Of a stretch of 64,000 nt of DNA, positions 9,285 to 21,750 are shown piece by piece. The position numbers and the translations under genes are program-made. Source of the DNA: Unio delphinus (Eukaryota > Mollusca > Bivalvia > Unionida > Unionidae); NCBI GenBank assembly GCA_029339505.1, contig JAQISU010000156.1, positions 699,001 through 763,000 of the forward strand. Direction: 5' to 3'. The number at the start of each line of letters is the position of its first letter. The first letter of the stretch is position 1. The notes under the pieces are model-generated. The model was given only the letters and a program-made list of their open reading frames with translations, did no database searches and had not been told where the DNA came from.

Positions 9285-10016
9285 TATAACGTGCCTGAAA
9301 ACGAACGGTCCACCTGACTCAAGACGTCCAAAGACTTGGTGAGCTGTCGTGACTTGGCTGGAGGTAACTACACGGATATCATCGAGGTGATGAAGAATGA
9401 AGGTGTCACTACAGTACATAGAATACGTATTAAATGTATAACAATCTGCAGGACACCAACACATTTGTACTTACCTTTAACAAACCAACAGTACCCAAAG
9501 TAGTCAAAGTTGGATTTTGGCAAGTGAAGGTCGAGATCTATGTTCCAAAACCCCTTGTATGCTATAAGTGTCAAACATATGGCCATCATGAAGACCTCTG
9601 TTCAAAAGTAAAACAAGTGGCCGATACGGAGACCATTCTCATCAGGAGTCTGATTGTAGAGCAACTCCGCATTGTGTCAATTGCGGAAGGGAACATCACG
9701 CCAGTTTCAAGGATCGTGATACTTCAAAACTGGAGAAAGAGATTCAGAGGGTAAATTTCACATCAAACAATCCCTATCCAGATGCCAGAAATATTGTGCA
9801 GGCAAAAACATCACTTTCTGGCCCATCCTTCTCCACTGTCATGAGATCAATCCCCAAACCACAAGGGACGCTTAAAGACAGATGGATATACATGATTCAA
9901 CAACAATTGCTAATATGCACCATTACCAAACCACAGAAAAACGCAGCATCTACACAAACAACTTTCAGATACACCCCACCACCGAAATCACCAAGAAATA
10001 AACATACAATCAGCTA
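9285..10016 (+). pseudogene. LINE copy A ORF1 (gag-like, CCHC zinc knuckles), broken
   Basis: The frames together read as a gag-like nucleic-acid-binding protein. The first zinc knuckle is CYKCQTYGHHEDLC (about 9560-9600). In a shifted frame it is followed by CGRYGDHSHQESDC and by HCVNCGREHHASF (about 9617-9700). The first part (KTSKDLVSCRDLAGGNYTDI, about 9325) is in a different frame again. A Pro/Gln/Thr-rich tail (SIPKPQGTLKD, PPPKSPRNKH) ends at 10016. At least two frameshifts are needed to connect the parts. In Jockey-type LINEs this protein coats the element RNA. Confidence 0.75.
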
Positions 10017-10216
10017 AGCAGCAAAAGGGGTCAGATAATCCCATCAAACTTTACAACAGGTTCGGAGACATTGATAACATGGATGCAGAAGAAACTGCTC
10101 AATGTACTCAAGGTTGCTCCAAACTTACTAATAAAAAATACACACCCGTACTTCCTCCAGAAAAATAACCACATAAATTTCCTCCACAAAAGGTTTAACC
10201 TAGCTCCACAATCTGC

Positions 10217-10372
10217 AGCTTAACCTTATAATGAAGAACAACATCATACAATGGAACTGTCGAGGACTTAAAGCTAACTACAATGATAACTTATAGCTTA
10301 ACCTTATAATGAAGAACAACATCATACAATGGAAATGTAGAAGACTTAAAGCTAACTACAATGATATTCTTC
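10217..10372 (+). repeat. 78-bp tandem duplication inside LINE copy A
   Basis: Units 10217-10294 and 10295-10372 both start AGCTTAACCTTATAATGAAG and include the start of the endonuclease (IIQWNCRGLKANYN in the first unit). They differ at a few bases, for example GGAACTGTCG versus GGAAATGTAG. Copy B at 45.4 kb has a single unit. Confidence 0.9.
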
Positions 10373-12410
10373 TGCTTTTAAATGAACACGATCCTGCTGT
10401 ACTATGTTTACAGGAAGCATTCCTGAAGGAGACGGATATCGACCCATTGCACTGATAAGCTGTGTGTGCAAAACAATGGAACGAATGATTAATTCTCGGC
10501 TTGTATAGTACTTGGAACGTAACGATTTAATATCTCCTTTCCAAAGTGGCTTACGTTTTGGTCGTAGTACAAACGATCATCTGGTTAGACTGGAAACATT
10601 TATTAGCAATGTATTTATAAAGATGGAACATTTAGTAGCGGTTTTCTATTATATAGAAAAGGCTTTTGATACAACATAGAAGTACGGGATACTAAATGAT
10701 CTGCATGATCTGGGTCTAAAAGGCCGTCTGCCCTCTTTCATATCAAACTTTCTCTCAGACAGAGAATTAAAAATACGAATGTGCTCTACCTTCCCAGATA
10801 TGCACGAGCAAGAGATAGGTGATCCCCAGGGCAGTATTTTATCAGTGAAACTAATTTAATATTAAAATCAATAGCATCACCAAGTGTTTGGCTCCCGGTG
10901 TGGATTGCCCAATTATAAGTGGATGATTTATGAATTTGTTATCGATCAAAGCACACGCTTACAACTGAAAGATAACTACAGCAAAATATCAACAAGATAG
11001 AAAAAGAGGCCATTACTAATGGTTTCAATATTTCAAAATCGAAAACAGTTTGTATGCATTTCTGTCTGTTGCGAAGACATCATGATGACACAAAACTCAC
11101 GCTGGACAGAACACCTATTCCAGCTGTTGAGGAAACAAAGATTTTGGGTATTATATTCGAAAAAAGTGACTTTTATTCCACACATCAAGAATTTGAAAGC
11201 TAAATACTTGACATCTTTAGATCTACTTAAAGTAGTTGCGCACACTGACGGGTGTTGAAAAAAATTTTCATCCTCAATTTGTATAGAACATTTATCCGCT
11301 CCAAACTAGACAATGAATGCGTTGTTTATGGTTCAGCTAGGAATTCATATTTCAAAATGCTTGACCCAATTCATCATCAAGGAATAAGACTCGCTCTGGG
11401 AGCATGTAAGACATCCTTGTGAAAGCCTTCTCGCGGAAGCGAATGAACCACCTGTATCGCATCGTAGAGAAATGCTCTCATATTAAGATCAAACCTTCAA
11501 ACCCTGCATTTTCGGCTGTTTTTAACTCAAAGATAAAACCATATACAAAAACAAACCAAATGCCATACCTTCATTTGGCATCAGAATATCATCCAGCCTG
11601 GATAGTAACAAAATTGATCTTACTAAATTCAGAAAACGTTTGTCTCGGAAACACCACCTTGGCTCCTTAAACAACCAAAAGTACCTTTTACGTTACACGA
11701 TGTGAACAAATCTGAGACAAACCCTTCCATCTTTCAGATCTCTTATCATGAACCCCTCACCGAATTTAGAAACTACACTAGAATTTATATTGATTGATCA
11801 GTGGATGAGGATAGGCTGCTGACGCTTAGTTAGTGGCAAACACATAAAAATGTTTGTTTGCCAAAGATGCATCCATTTTTCAGCCGAAATCAGAGAAATA
11901 GACCTTGCTCTAAAATTTATCGAAAAGAAACGTATTTTAAACAGCATTATCTTCTGTGACTCACTATCAGTACTTCAGTCACTACACAACAGAAAACTGG
12001 AAAACGCAGTATTAATCTCCTCGTCAAAAATACTGAACTGAGTACATCCTGCAATATAGTATAGTGTTAATTACCTAAACATATTGGTATTAAAATATTA
12101 AAATGGAGAAGCAGATCGCGCTGCTAAAATGTCATTATCCCAAGAACCATCTGATTTTAAAATACCGTTTACTGATTCGTAACCTCGTATCAAAGAGTAC
12201 CTTCGCCATCCCTGGCAGGCATTGATCATACGTACATAACCCACTTCCACATACTAAAAGGCGAAGATCCATCAGAGTTTTTTTAATATATATTTGCAAT
12301 GAATCATACACAGTTAAGACTTCACGACAGAGTGTTTTGACCTTCATCCAACGCGTGATAAATATTATAATGCGCATGACATGTAGGAACATTTTGATCC
12401 TATACATTTA
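10231..12410 (+). pseudogene. LINE copy A ORF2 (EN-RT-RNase H), internally deleted
   Basis: Starts as an AP-endonuclease (IIQWNCRGLKANY, HDPAVLCLQEAFL). At about 10435-10445 it jumps straight to RT sequence (RPIALISCVCKTMERM), losing most of the endonuclease and the RT start. Further RT pieces are FQSGLRFGRSTNDHLVRL and LHDLGLKGRLPSFISNFLSD. Then come the thumb-type segment LYRTFIRSKLDNECVVYGSA and IHHQGIRLALGACKTS (11280-11420). RNase H is seen as SAEIREIDLALKFIEKKR and IIFCDSLSVLQSL (11880-11985). The YxDD catalytic motif is not intact. Many stops. Confidence 0.8.
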
Positions 12411-12740
12411 ACTTTAATTTTAGATTTCCTAAAAGAAGTAAACCTTATTTTAAACTATTAATTGTATGCCATCACCTTCAGCATTGTTATTTAATGTAAA
12501 TACCGCCATTTTTTTTCAACATCTTATCATCTGTCCCGTTGAGTGGGAAGTTTCATATTTTACTGTTACTAACATCTTACCATTATACTTTGAACTATTT
12601 GGTTTTTATATCGCTGGTCGATATTAAACCTTTTAGTATTTTTAAACATGTAGGCATACAACCTACTGTATGGCACTAAATAGCCTAAAAGTACTGTTGC
12701 GCCGATAAAAAAAGCCCCAAAAAACTAACAAACAAACCAC

Positions 12741-13299
12741 CTGACTCAAACATCTAGGAAGAACAATTGCAGGCAAAAATGGGTAATTTTCAATTTATTG
12801 CGATTATTTTTAATGCGTATTGGTAATGTTATAAGACATCATAAGGTAGGTGGTTGTGGTATAGAAACATATCAAATATAGCACATACTAAGTGAGAAAT
12901 CATAAATTAATAACTTCAATAGCTAAAATATGCCGGTATATTTTGTTTTGGGATAAAGGCATTAATGCCAGTTTTAAGTATAGCAAGAAATAAATAACTA
13001 TCCTAAATAAACCTTATCATGTGTATCGAAACAATCGATATTTATTAGCATACATCTAATTTCCAGATTAAATCCGATGATTATCGGAAACGATCGATAT
13101 TTATTAGCATACATCTAATTTCCAGATTAAATCCGATGATCATCGGAAACGATCGATACACAGACTGCATGTATATTGCAGGTTATGTAAGGGGCATTAT
13201 TATGATATCGCGGTAATACCATGAAAATATTTGTACGACGGCATATATTAGTCCTAATGTTAAGATCTTGATACTGTATAAATTGTAAATCAAGGTGTT
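12741..13299. other. Non-coding interval with a 59-bp duplication and palindrome
   Basis: A 59-bp unit containing ATCGATATTTATTAGCATAC occurs twice (about 13030-13147). The unit junction CCGATGATCATCGG (13133-13146) is a perfect 14-bp palindrome; its first copy has one changed base (CCGATGATTATCGG). No gene seen. Confidence 0.7.
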
Positions 13300-14335
13300 A
13301 AGCATGATACAGGAAAGCATGATATGATACAATGAAGCATGCTAAGATACAGGAAATAATGATACAGGTAAGCATGATATGGTACAATGAAGCATGATAA
13401 GATACAGGAAATAATGATACAGTCAAGCATCATACAGGGAGGAACCATGATACAGGAAAGCATGATGTGGTACAGGAAAGCATGATACAGGGAGGAACCA
13501 TGATACATGGAAGCATAATATGATAGAATGAAGCAAGATATGATAGAATGAAGCATGATAAGATACAATGAAGCATGATATGATAGAATGAAGCATGATA
13601 AGATACAATGAAGCAAGATATGATAGAATGAAGCATGATAAGATACAATGAAGCATGATAAGATACAATGAAGCATGATATGATATAATGAAGCATGATA
13701 AGATACAATGAAGCAGATATGATAGAATGAAGCATGATAAGATACAATGAAGCATGATTAGATACAATGAAGCATGATAAGATACAATGAAGCATGATAT
13801 GATATAATGAAGCATGATAAAATACAATGAAGCAAGATATGATAGAATGAAGCATGATAAGATACAAGGAAGCATGATAAGATACAATGAAGCAAGATAT
13901 GATAGAATGAAGCATGATAAGATACAATGAAGCATGATATGATAGAATGAAGCATGATTAGATACAATGAAGCATTATATGATAGAATGAAGCATGATAA
14001 GATACAATGAAGCATGATATGATATAATGAAGCATGATAAGATACAGTGAAGCATGATATTATGATATGATATAATGAAGCATGATAAGATACAATGACG
14101 CATGATTAGATACAGAGAATCATTATACAGTCAAGCCTAATTGCAGGGAGGAACCATGATACAGGAAAGCTTGATATGGTACATGGAAACATGATACGAT
14201 ACAGGGAAGCATGATACAGGTAAACATGATACATTGAAGTATGATATTGTACAAGGAAGCATGATACATGTATGTAGGATACATGGAAGCATGATATGAT
14301 ACATGGAAGCATGATATAGGAAATCATGATACAGG
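13300..14335. repeat. 20-bp tandem array, about 50 copies
   Basis: The unit is GAAGCATGATAAGATACAAT, with a second common variant GAAGCATGATATGATATAAT that often alternates with it, giving a 40-bp dimer pattern. The edges carry variant units with ACAGG and GGAGGAACCATGATACAGG. Open frames across it on the minus strand, repeats of MLHCILSCF and similar, are products of the unit length and absence of stops, not genes. Confidence 0.95.
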
Positions 14336-15584
14336 GAAACAGATTAATGTGCCTGGTGCTCGACAAGAAGGACAAATATTCAAACAAGTTTTACATTTTG
14401 TCGATATTGCTTGCCTTGAACCCATTTCGAGGATACTGAGAGAGTGGCCTGAGACTGAAACTGAAGACTAAATGATCAATAGAAAACTTTGTTAGCAGTT
14501 GCTGTAGGTTAAATAGTTCTACAACATGCACAAAACAGAAGATGAAACTATTCCAGATTGTTTATGTTCATGATCATCCTAATATTTCTCACTTTTATGT
14601 TTACCAAAATACACGTGCTAGTGTGTCATTTTATTTATCCTAAACTGTAGCTTATGTGCTTCCCAACATTGTTTTTTAGGAGCTGCTTTCGAGGTTGTTC
14701 AGTGCACTGCTTCAAAGTGAGTGTGTAGTCTGTACGTGCTACCTTATTGTGTTTGTATGAAGGTGTATTTCTTACCAAACGCGTGTCACGTGAATGCGTT
14801 TGTTGTTTTCCTTATTATAACCAGCATGTACATTATAAATGAAATCTTCTATTGAATGATGGCTCTACTAGTGTCGATTAGGATGTCGAAGACTTCAAAT
14901 GACCATTCAGAGACTGTCGAAGGACTTACAACAATTTTACAAAACCAACACTTGGTCGTATATTTATATTGTTGTCATTTACAAGTTTAACTAGAATTTA
15001 TATACGCAAACAGACAGACATACATACAGACTCGTATATACAGTATACTAATACAGTAGATTTGTAAGTTTGCATTCGTGTACCACCGTTGGATCTCCAT
15101 CCAATATGTGTAAGTTCATATAGATCTCGCCGTTCTGTCTCCATATGAACTATACTTATTCGTGAACATAAAATATACTCCAACAGAACATAAAGGAAAT
15201 TTAATTCAGTTACTGGTCATTCAAGGTCTCCATCTATCATCTCCATCTAAAATGATTGGTCTTTATTATGACAACACCACCAACAAAGCATTGTTTACAC
15301 AGAAGATACAATCAGCAACAAGTCAGATTCAAAACCTCATCAATTTTTTCAAGACACCATAAGTGTACTACTCCTTAAATGAAATATAGTTGTAACGGTA
15401 TGTCAGTTGCTTGGGTCGTTGGTTGAATTGGGTCAGCACTAATTGGAATTTTCCTTCTGCAGCTTGCAATCCTTTGACTGCAGATTTGATTACTATTCTT
15501 AATGGACGGAAGTATTTCGATAAATAAAAAATATATTTAAAGAATTTATGACATCTTTTTCACTGCAGATGAATACATTATAAA
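14336..15584. other. Non-coding interval
   Basis: No gene or repeat family recognised; ordinary AT-rich sequence. Confidence 0.4.
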
Positions 15585-16125
15585 TAGCAATGGTATAAAC
15601 ATTACAAATTTCGTATTAATTGCCTGTTACATTATAATTAGCAATGGTATAAACATTACTAATTTCGTACTAATTGTCTGGTAGATTATAAATAGCAATA
15701 GTATAAACATTACTAATTTTGTTTTAATATTCTGGTATATTATAATTAGCAATGGTATAAACATTACTAATTTTTAATTAATTGTCTGGTACATTATAAT
15801 TAGTAATGGTATAAATATTACTAATTTTGAATTAATTGTCTGGTACATTATAAAAAGCAATGGTATAAACATTACTAATTTCGTATTAATTGTCTGGTAC
15901 ATTATAAATAGCAATGGTATAAGCATTACGAATTTCGTATTAATTGTCTGGTACGTGATACATAGCAACGGTATAAACATTACTAATTTCGTATTAATTG
16001 TCTGGTACATTATAAATAGCAATGGTATAAGCATTACGAATTTCGTATTAATTGTCTGGTACGTGATACATAGCAACGGTATAAACATTACTAATTTCGT
16101 ATTAATTGTCTGGTACGTTTACCTC
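15585..16125. repeat. 53-54-bp tandem array
   Basis: About ten copies of a unit containing TAGCAATGGTATAAACATTA followed by CTAATTTCGTATTAATTGTC and TGGTAC. A late pair of longer repeats (period about 107 bp) is marked by the variants TAAGCATTACGAATTTCG and GTACGTGATACATAGCAACG, so the newest growth was by dimers. Confidence 0.92.
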
Positions 16126-17170
16126 TATCTATAAAATCGATTAAAACAAACTTTAGAAAAATATGTATTGTAAATAGTGGCATTATTGTCCCAGTATTTG
16201 TCAAAACATCGGGTCTCCCACCCATGCCAAACTCTCCCGTTCTTGTTCCATCTTGTTCGTGGATACGTAACTTGAAACTTTGCAATAAGCAATAAGGGAA
16301 TGTATTACTCTCAAAGGCAAAACGGATCTAATTCTATTATCGATTAAATTCAAGTTTTGTCTGCCGTCTGCAGCAGTTTATTGTTAGAAATGTCAGATAA
16401 ATCTCTCACTGTAATAGACAACGCTACAAGGTATTTATGTTTATTAATAAATAATTAATGGTGGGTGTATTTTATCCTTGACACATGTGAAATGCTTGTC
16501 ATATTTGGAATAAGGCCATTTTGCATTATGGACTTGACAAGATTAAACACGATAAAGGAAAAAAAATGTTTGGCATTTCTCAAAAACAATTAATAGTCGG
16601 TATACATGCACATTTAAAACTCAGAAAGACCGTATGAGAACTAAATTTTGAGACCATGTATTTTGAGTTAAGAGGATTTTAAAAATAAATGAAACAAAGC
16701 TAATCTGATAAGGTTTATACAGAGTAGCGGTAATATGCTCGTTTTACGTCTATGGCTAGTAATGTTTTACTCTGCACGCAGTCCGTGATTAGTGGCCACA
16801 TATTTAGACGCAGCCATTTGCTTTCTCTATTGTTCATTTTCCTCCAACTTTCATAGCATTCAGTGTTATAAGAAGCTGTAGGGAATATAAGCTGCCAGAA
16901 CATTCCCAATTAATGTAAATTTTACATAACTGCAGTTACATTTTCTTCATGACATTTATATTGCAACAACAACATAGATCTGATACACTTTAATGTAATC
17001 TGTAAGAAGTTAAGCATGCTATCAAATCAGGTGTTCGTAACAAAAGGGATGGGATATTTGATTAATAAAGAACATGTAGAAGATACAAACAAAACATCAA
17101 ATGTTTTGAAACGCTTATACATACTGATGCGCTAAAAGTGAAGCAGATACTGTCGAATACAACAAGCAAT

Positions 17171-17234
<64 letters not shown>

Positions 17235-17554
17235 TTAGCTAATAACTTCACTTTTCTGATTCACAAAATTCGATTTTAAACCAGTGCAAGCAGTGTTATT
17301 TTTTAAAACATGGGCTAAACATTCCTATCAATAAGGCTGCGAAACACTGCTATAAACATGGATGTGGAAACACGACGCTTGTGAAGCTCTTCCACGTACC
17401 AAAATACATTAATAGTTGTAATATAGACTTTTTGAGGCATTTCTCATCGCAAAATCAATGTATATATAATAATTTCTAAATGAATAATTCAACAACAGCT
17501 TGAAACATTGCTTTCAACTTTTATTGTAAAGATTTGTAAACAAATTTATTCTTT
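16126..17554. other. Non-coding interval with (TA)n
   Basis: No gene recognised. A (TA)n run of about 29 units sits at 17173-17230. Otherwise plain AT-rich DNA. Confidence 0.5.
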
Positions 17555-17700
17555 GATGGGCATTTGCATCCAAGTGGTTAAACACTGGCCATTTCATCGC
17601 TGCGGACTAGGTTCCATCTCGAGAGCTATTGCAATCGAAACACGTTGAATATCTCCGGTATTTCCAATTCCTCCAACCCTTATGATCACCACACATTACG
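17555..17700 (+). mobile_element. Probable tRNA-derived SINE fragment
   Basis: The stretch CATCCAAGTGGTTAAACACT, then TGGCC, TCATCGCTGCGGACTAGG and GGTTCCATCTCGAGAG resembles a degraded tRNA-type pol III promoter: an A-box-like AAGTGGTTAA and a B-box-like GGTTCCATCTC about 40 bases later. It is followed by a non-tRNA body (TATTTCCAATTCCTCCAACC). The B box is one or two bases from consensus. The layout is that of mollusc-type tRNA SINEs known to me, but the family is not certain. Confidence 0.55.
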
Positions 17701-18139
17701 CCCTCAGCCTTTTAGAGTACTTAATTTAACTTGGGATATCTCTGATAGAAATTATGGGATATAGAAGATTTATCTGGAAAGTCACACAAGAGGAACATCT
17801 GGAACATAAATCCCTGGATTTCTCTAACAGCAGGCTCTGTAGAACCGGTAATCAAGAATGCAATGTAAGTATATAATTGTAATTGTCTATCTGCCAAGCT
17901 GCCTGTATATAATTCAGACTGCAACACTGTTGCAAATGATGTAAGATGCCAAAAGGTGTTTATGTAAGAAAATGGTATCGGAATCAATCCAGGCGATACA
18001 GGATTAACACTCGCGAACAGGAGGTAAATGAAGGTGCAGGATGCGATATTCCAGGGTGACCTAGTCAATTGTCATTATGTACTATCGTAAGTTAATGTGT
18101 TTTGTCATCTTTGTCATTTTAGTCCTGCTTCCACAATGC

Positions 18140-19114
18140 ATAAGTATTAATATGCCTATATTGCAAGTTCATATGAATCTTAATATACTCAGCTGGAATG
18201 TTAGAGGAATTATGTCCTCTGCTCTTAGCTTTAGCACAATGCTAGATAAATATAATGTTAACGTAGTTTGCATAACTGAACATTAAACTGTTACAGCACA
18301 TGCTTCCATTTTGCGATTATATTCGTTCTGATTATAAATGCACTGCTAAGGCCGAGGATATTTCCTCTATTATCACGTTAATAAAATGTGGTAAAGGAGG
18401 AGTTGAAATCTTCAGCAAAGCTTCTCTCATGAGATATGCTAACTTTAATGATTAAGTTAACAATGACAGAGTTGTTGGCATATAATTCAAATTTCCCGAT
18501 ATGCAAAATGTATATATTTTTTGTGTATATATGCCGACCCTATTGTATGCTGTACACTTAAGAATATGCATTGGTTTCCGTTATTCATATTCACCCCAGC
18601 AAGAACGATGATTGATCAAGTTGTACGGTCGATCGATGCATATGTAGATTACAGAGTGTGCACATTGTTTCAGATCACGAAGAGCACGTGATATCTGACC
18701 GACTCCTATCCTTACTTCTCTTCGTACAATGACATGTTGGAGAGACTTCAGACAGTCAATGCAGAGAATATCATAGCTTGGAATAAATTAGACGCGGATA
18801 TCTTAAAAAGCTATCACTCTGAGCTGGACCATTGTCTGAAAACTATAGATATAGATACTATTTCGGACAATGTTGATAGATTTTACGGCCACATTTTTAA
18901 TGCAATACAGCAGTCAAGCGACATCGCGCTTCCAAAATCTAAATTCAATTATCATGCCAAACCATACTGGTCAAACGAACTCAAAGAAGCACATAAACTT
19001 CAAAGACAAGCTAGATATACTTGGATAAATGAACGAAGACCGAGGGGTAATCAATACAATTCTTACAGAGACTATACAGATAAGAAGAGAGACTATCAAA
19101 ACGTTCAAATCTAG
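18140..19114 (+). pseudogene. LINE copy C endonuclease and linker, broken
   Basis: LNILSWNVRGIMSSALSF and YNVNVVCITEH (about 18176-18283) are the first motifs of an AP-type LINE endonuclease, which nicks target DNA. The rest of the endonuclease is in pieces. The stretch 18734-19114 is open and carries the helical linker (AWNKLDADILKSYHSELDHC, HAKPYWSNELKEAHKLQRQA), which is common between endonuclease and RT in these elements. Confidence 0.7.
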
Positions 19115-19116
19115 CT

Positions 19117-21405
19117 GTGGGAAAATATATGGGGGATGAGTATGACAAAATTGAAAAAGCACATGAATGCGATGTAAGACACTTTTGGAGAATGATCACG
19201 TTAAGAGACGGAACAATATCAATTTTTGTCAGGAACTATCAACTGATGGAGTTTGTGTCCGTGTTGATGATTTCATCGCAAATGGCTTTGCCAGATACTA
19301 TGAGGACATTCACACGCCGAATTTTAGCCATATTTTTGACGGAAACGTTTTATAAATTTATAAAAAGAGAATTAAATCGGGTCTACAGGACGGAGTAAGC
19401 CATATCGAGGCTTTACAGACCAGTATCAGTGTAAACGAAGTAAGAGAAATCTTTAAAAGTCTATAGAAATCAAAAGCGTCGGGACATGATCAAATTTGCA
19501 ATGAACATTTGAAATATGGCAGCGACTAAATCATCGAATGTATGACAATTTTATTTACTAGGATGATTGATCAATGTTCCATACCTGTAGATTGCAAAAA
19601 AATAAGGGTTAGTAATACCACTGTACAAAGGTAACAGAAAATCAAAGAACTCTCTCAAAAGTTAGAGGACTGTTATCTACAAAACCTTTGAGAAAATTAT
19701 CTTGAACGTTTGGTAACTTGGCTCAAAGTTACAAATTCTAGTATACCCAGTTCACAACAACATGGTTACCAAAAAAGTTTAGGCCTCACAACAGCGAGTT
19801 TTGTGCTGGTGCAATCAGTACAATATGGGATCACGGGTTTTCGCTGCTTTTCTTGATACAAAAAAGGCATTTGATACCGTTCGGCACAAAGAACTGCTTT
19901 ATAAATTATTCATGCTGGGAATTAAGAGTAAATGCGATGTTCACAATTTTTTTTAACATGTTCACAAATTTACAAAGTAAAGTTCTTGTTAATGTGGTAT
20001 TTTCAGACTGGTTCTCAAGCAGTCAAGGAGTGAGACAAGGGGGTGTTTTACCTTGATGTACACAATATTTATAAATGACATGCTGCTACAGTTAAAAAAT
20101 AGTGGATTTGGAGCAAAGACTGAATCCATAGCTGTGGGAAATCCAACCTTAGCTGATGATATTTCACTCTTGGCTATATATCCTAGCAATCTACAAAAGC
20201 TTTTAGAAATAGCATACGGCTACAGTAATAAGTGGCGATTCGAGCTTAGTGTCACAAAGTCATACATTATCATTTTCGGTCCCCAGTACAAGAATTATAT
20301 CAAGATGAAATGGTCTCTTGGCTCTTCATGTTTGCGGTTACTGATTTGGCAACACACCTTGTTCACCGGAGTAACTCAAAGCTTACGTCGCAAGACGCAA
20401 TACACGATGCATGCAAGAAAGGAAAACAATATTGTTACGGTCTATTTGGTTTTGGCATTAAACGGGATGGTGTAAATCCTTTTTTTTGTTGCTGCAAATG
20501 TAATTAAAAAGGTAATTTTCCCTTCAATGTCTTATGGAAGTGAATAATGGCGTAACATTTCAAATAGTGACCTTGTTTAATTGGATTAAACTATGAGGTA
20601 TTTTGCCAAACATTTACAAGGTTTTCCAACAATTACAAGATCAGACATCGCCCTGGGAATGCTAGGATGGACATCAGTGCAGTCCGAAATTGATAGCAGA
20701 AAATTGATGTTTTTACATAGATTGTGTTTGATGCCTAACAATGTATATATTAAACGTGAATTTAACGTTGCGTTATTTTACTTCATTTTGAGCGGATGCA
20801 TGTCAAGCTAAGGGTTAATTTCAAATTTATATTATATTTCAAAGAAGTTTGACTTGCTTGAGTATCTAACTGAATATTTGCATCATTCTGAAATTCCAGA
20901 TAAACAAATTTGGAAAGAAATTGTTAGGTCAAAAATTGTTGGTCTTGAAAATAGCCTCTGGAGAGTTCGCATGTCTAATCAAGCAGATTTTGATAGATTC
21001 TCTTCGATACATGAATACTTACGACCTGCCTCAGTGTGGCAGTCGGCTAATACCAGACAACACACTAAGGTATTTACATATGTAGCTAAATTACGGGCTG
21101 CTGTTCCTCAAAGACAGGTCGATATGTGTAATAGATGTGCAAGTGTTTATACAGACTTGATGCTTCATTGTTGTGTTAGTTGTCCTTATCTGTCAAATTT
21201 TAGAAACACTTTCCGGGATTTCTTTACGGATAAGTTTCCACTGAGCCTGCACATTACGTTATATAATGCAGAAGATGACCTGCAACTACACTATTTTTTA
21301 GTTAAAAGGTTACCATCAGGTGTAATTGACAAAGAAAACTCCAAGCTATTCGTCTTGTATGCAGCATACTTTGTCATGCAGTGTGCAGCTATCTTCTGCA
21401 AATAA
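19117..21405 (+). pseudogene. LINE copy C reverse transcriptase and C-terminal domain, broken
   Basis: RT motifs appear in several frames: FAAFLDTKKAFDTVRHKELL (about 19835-19900; LDTKKAFD is the catalytic block A), FSSSQGVRQGGVLP (about 20012-20052), and NPTLADDISLLA (about 20140-20176; an ADD version of the YADD box). The C-terminal part 20845-21405 is one open frame of about 183 residues, with CNRCASVYTDLMLHCCVSC, a Cys/His pattern like those ending CR1/L2-type proteins. The frames do not connect. Confidence 0.78.
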
Positions 21406-21750
21406 GGTACAGAAACTTGCAACTTATGCAATTGACGAACACTTTGTTGACTAATATGGTGTAAGAATTTGTATCCTAATATTTCTTTTAATACTTATTT
21501 ATTGAATGTATTATGATTTATTCTTATATCTTGTAACCTTTCATGGGCGGAATTAAATACGACGACGACGACGATGATAATGATGATGATGAATTCTTGA
21601 CTTGCACAAACGCTTTAACATCAATACATTCGCCAACGAGACGATCTTATGATCTCTAAAAGTCTCATTTTCGCTCTTGAATAAGCAAATCAATAATCGT
21701 CGGTGAGTTATACATTGAACCTGTTTACTACCTCCCATTGCTTACAGGAG

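Larger units (their letters stand above)
9285..12740 (+). mobile_element. LINE copy A: Jockey-like gag/EN/RT/RNase H retrotransposon, decayed
   Basis: The order is ORF1 with zinc knuckles (9285-10016), a short endonuclease start (about 10231-10440), reverse transcriptase remnants (10440-11450), RNase H (about 11700-12010), a C-terminal tail, and a 3' UTR. The UTR ends near 12740 in TGGCACTAAATAGCC...TTGCGCCGATAAAAA and an A-rich tail. A sister copy lies at 44.6-49.0 kb and a fragment at 56.3 kb. Most of the endonuclease and the RT fingers are deleted. A 78-bp tandem duplication sits at 10217-10372. The copy is full of stops and frameshifts and is not functional. Confidence 0.85.
18077..21595 (+). 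mobile_element. LINE copy C: EN/RT retrotransposon with GAC/GAT tail, decayed
   Basis: Endonuclease start (about 18150-18290), linker (18734-19110), RT (19117-20500), a C-terminal domain with a Cys motif (20845-21405), then a short AT-rich 3' region ending in GGGCGGAATTAAATACGACG plus GACGACGATGATAATGATGATG at 21555-21592. A short microsatellite as the 3' end, in place of poly(A), is typical of the CR1/L2 side of the LINE tree. The copy contains many stops and frameshifts. It belongs to a different family from copies A and B, since it has no RNase H. Confidence 0.8.

Noticed and set aside
13300..14335. Several minus-strand open frames of 85-170 codons, repeats of MLHCILSCF-like peptides
   Set aside because: They come from a 20-bp satellite unit lacking stops in those frames; all frames give similar low-complexity peptides.
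17721..18068. Minus-strand open frame of 115 codons
   Set aside because: No recognisable motif; the plus strand of the same stretch looks at least as protein-like. Not enough to call a gene.
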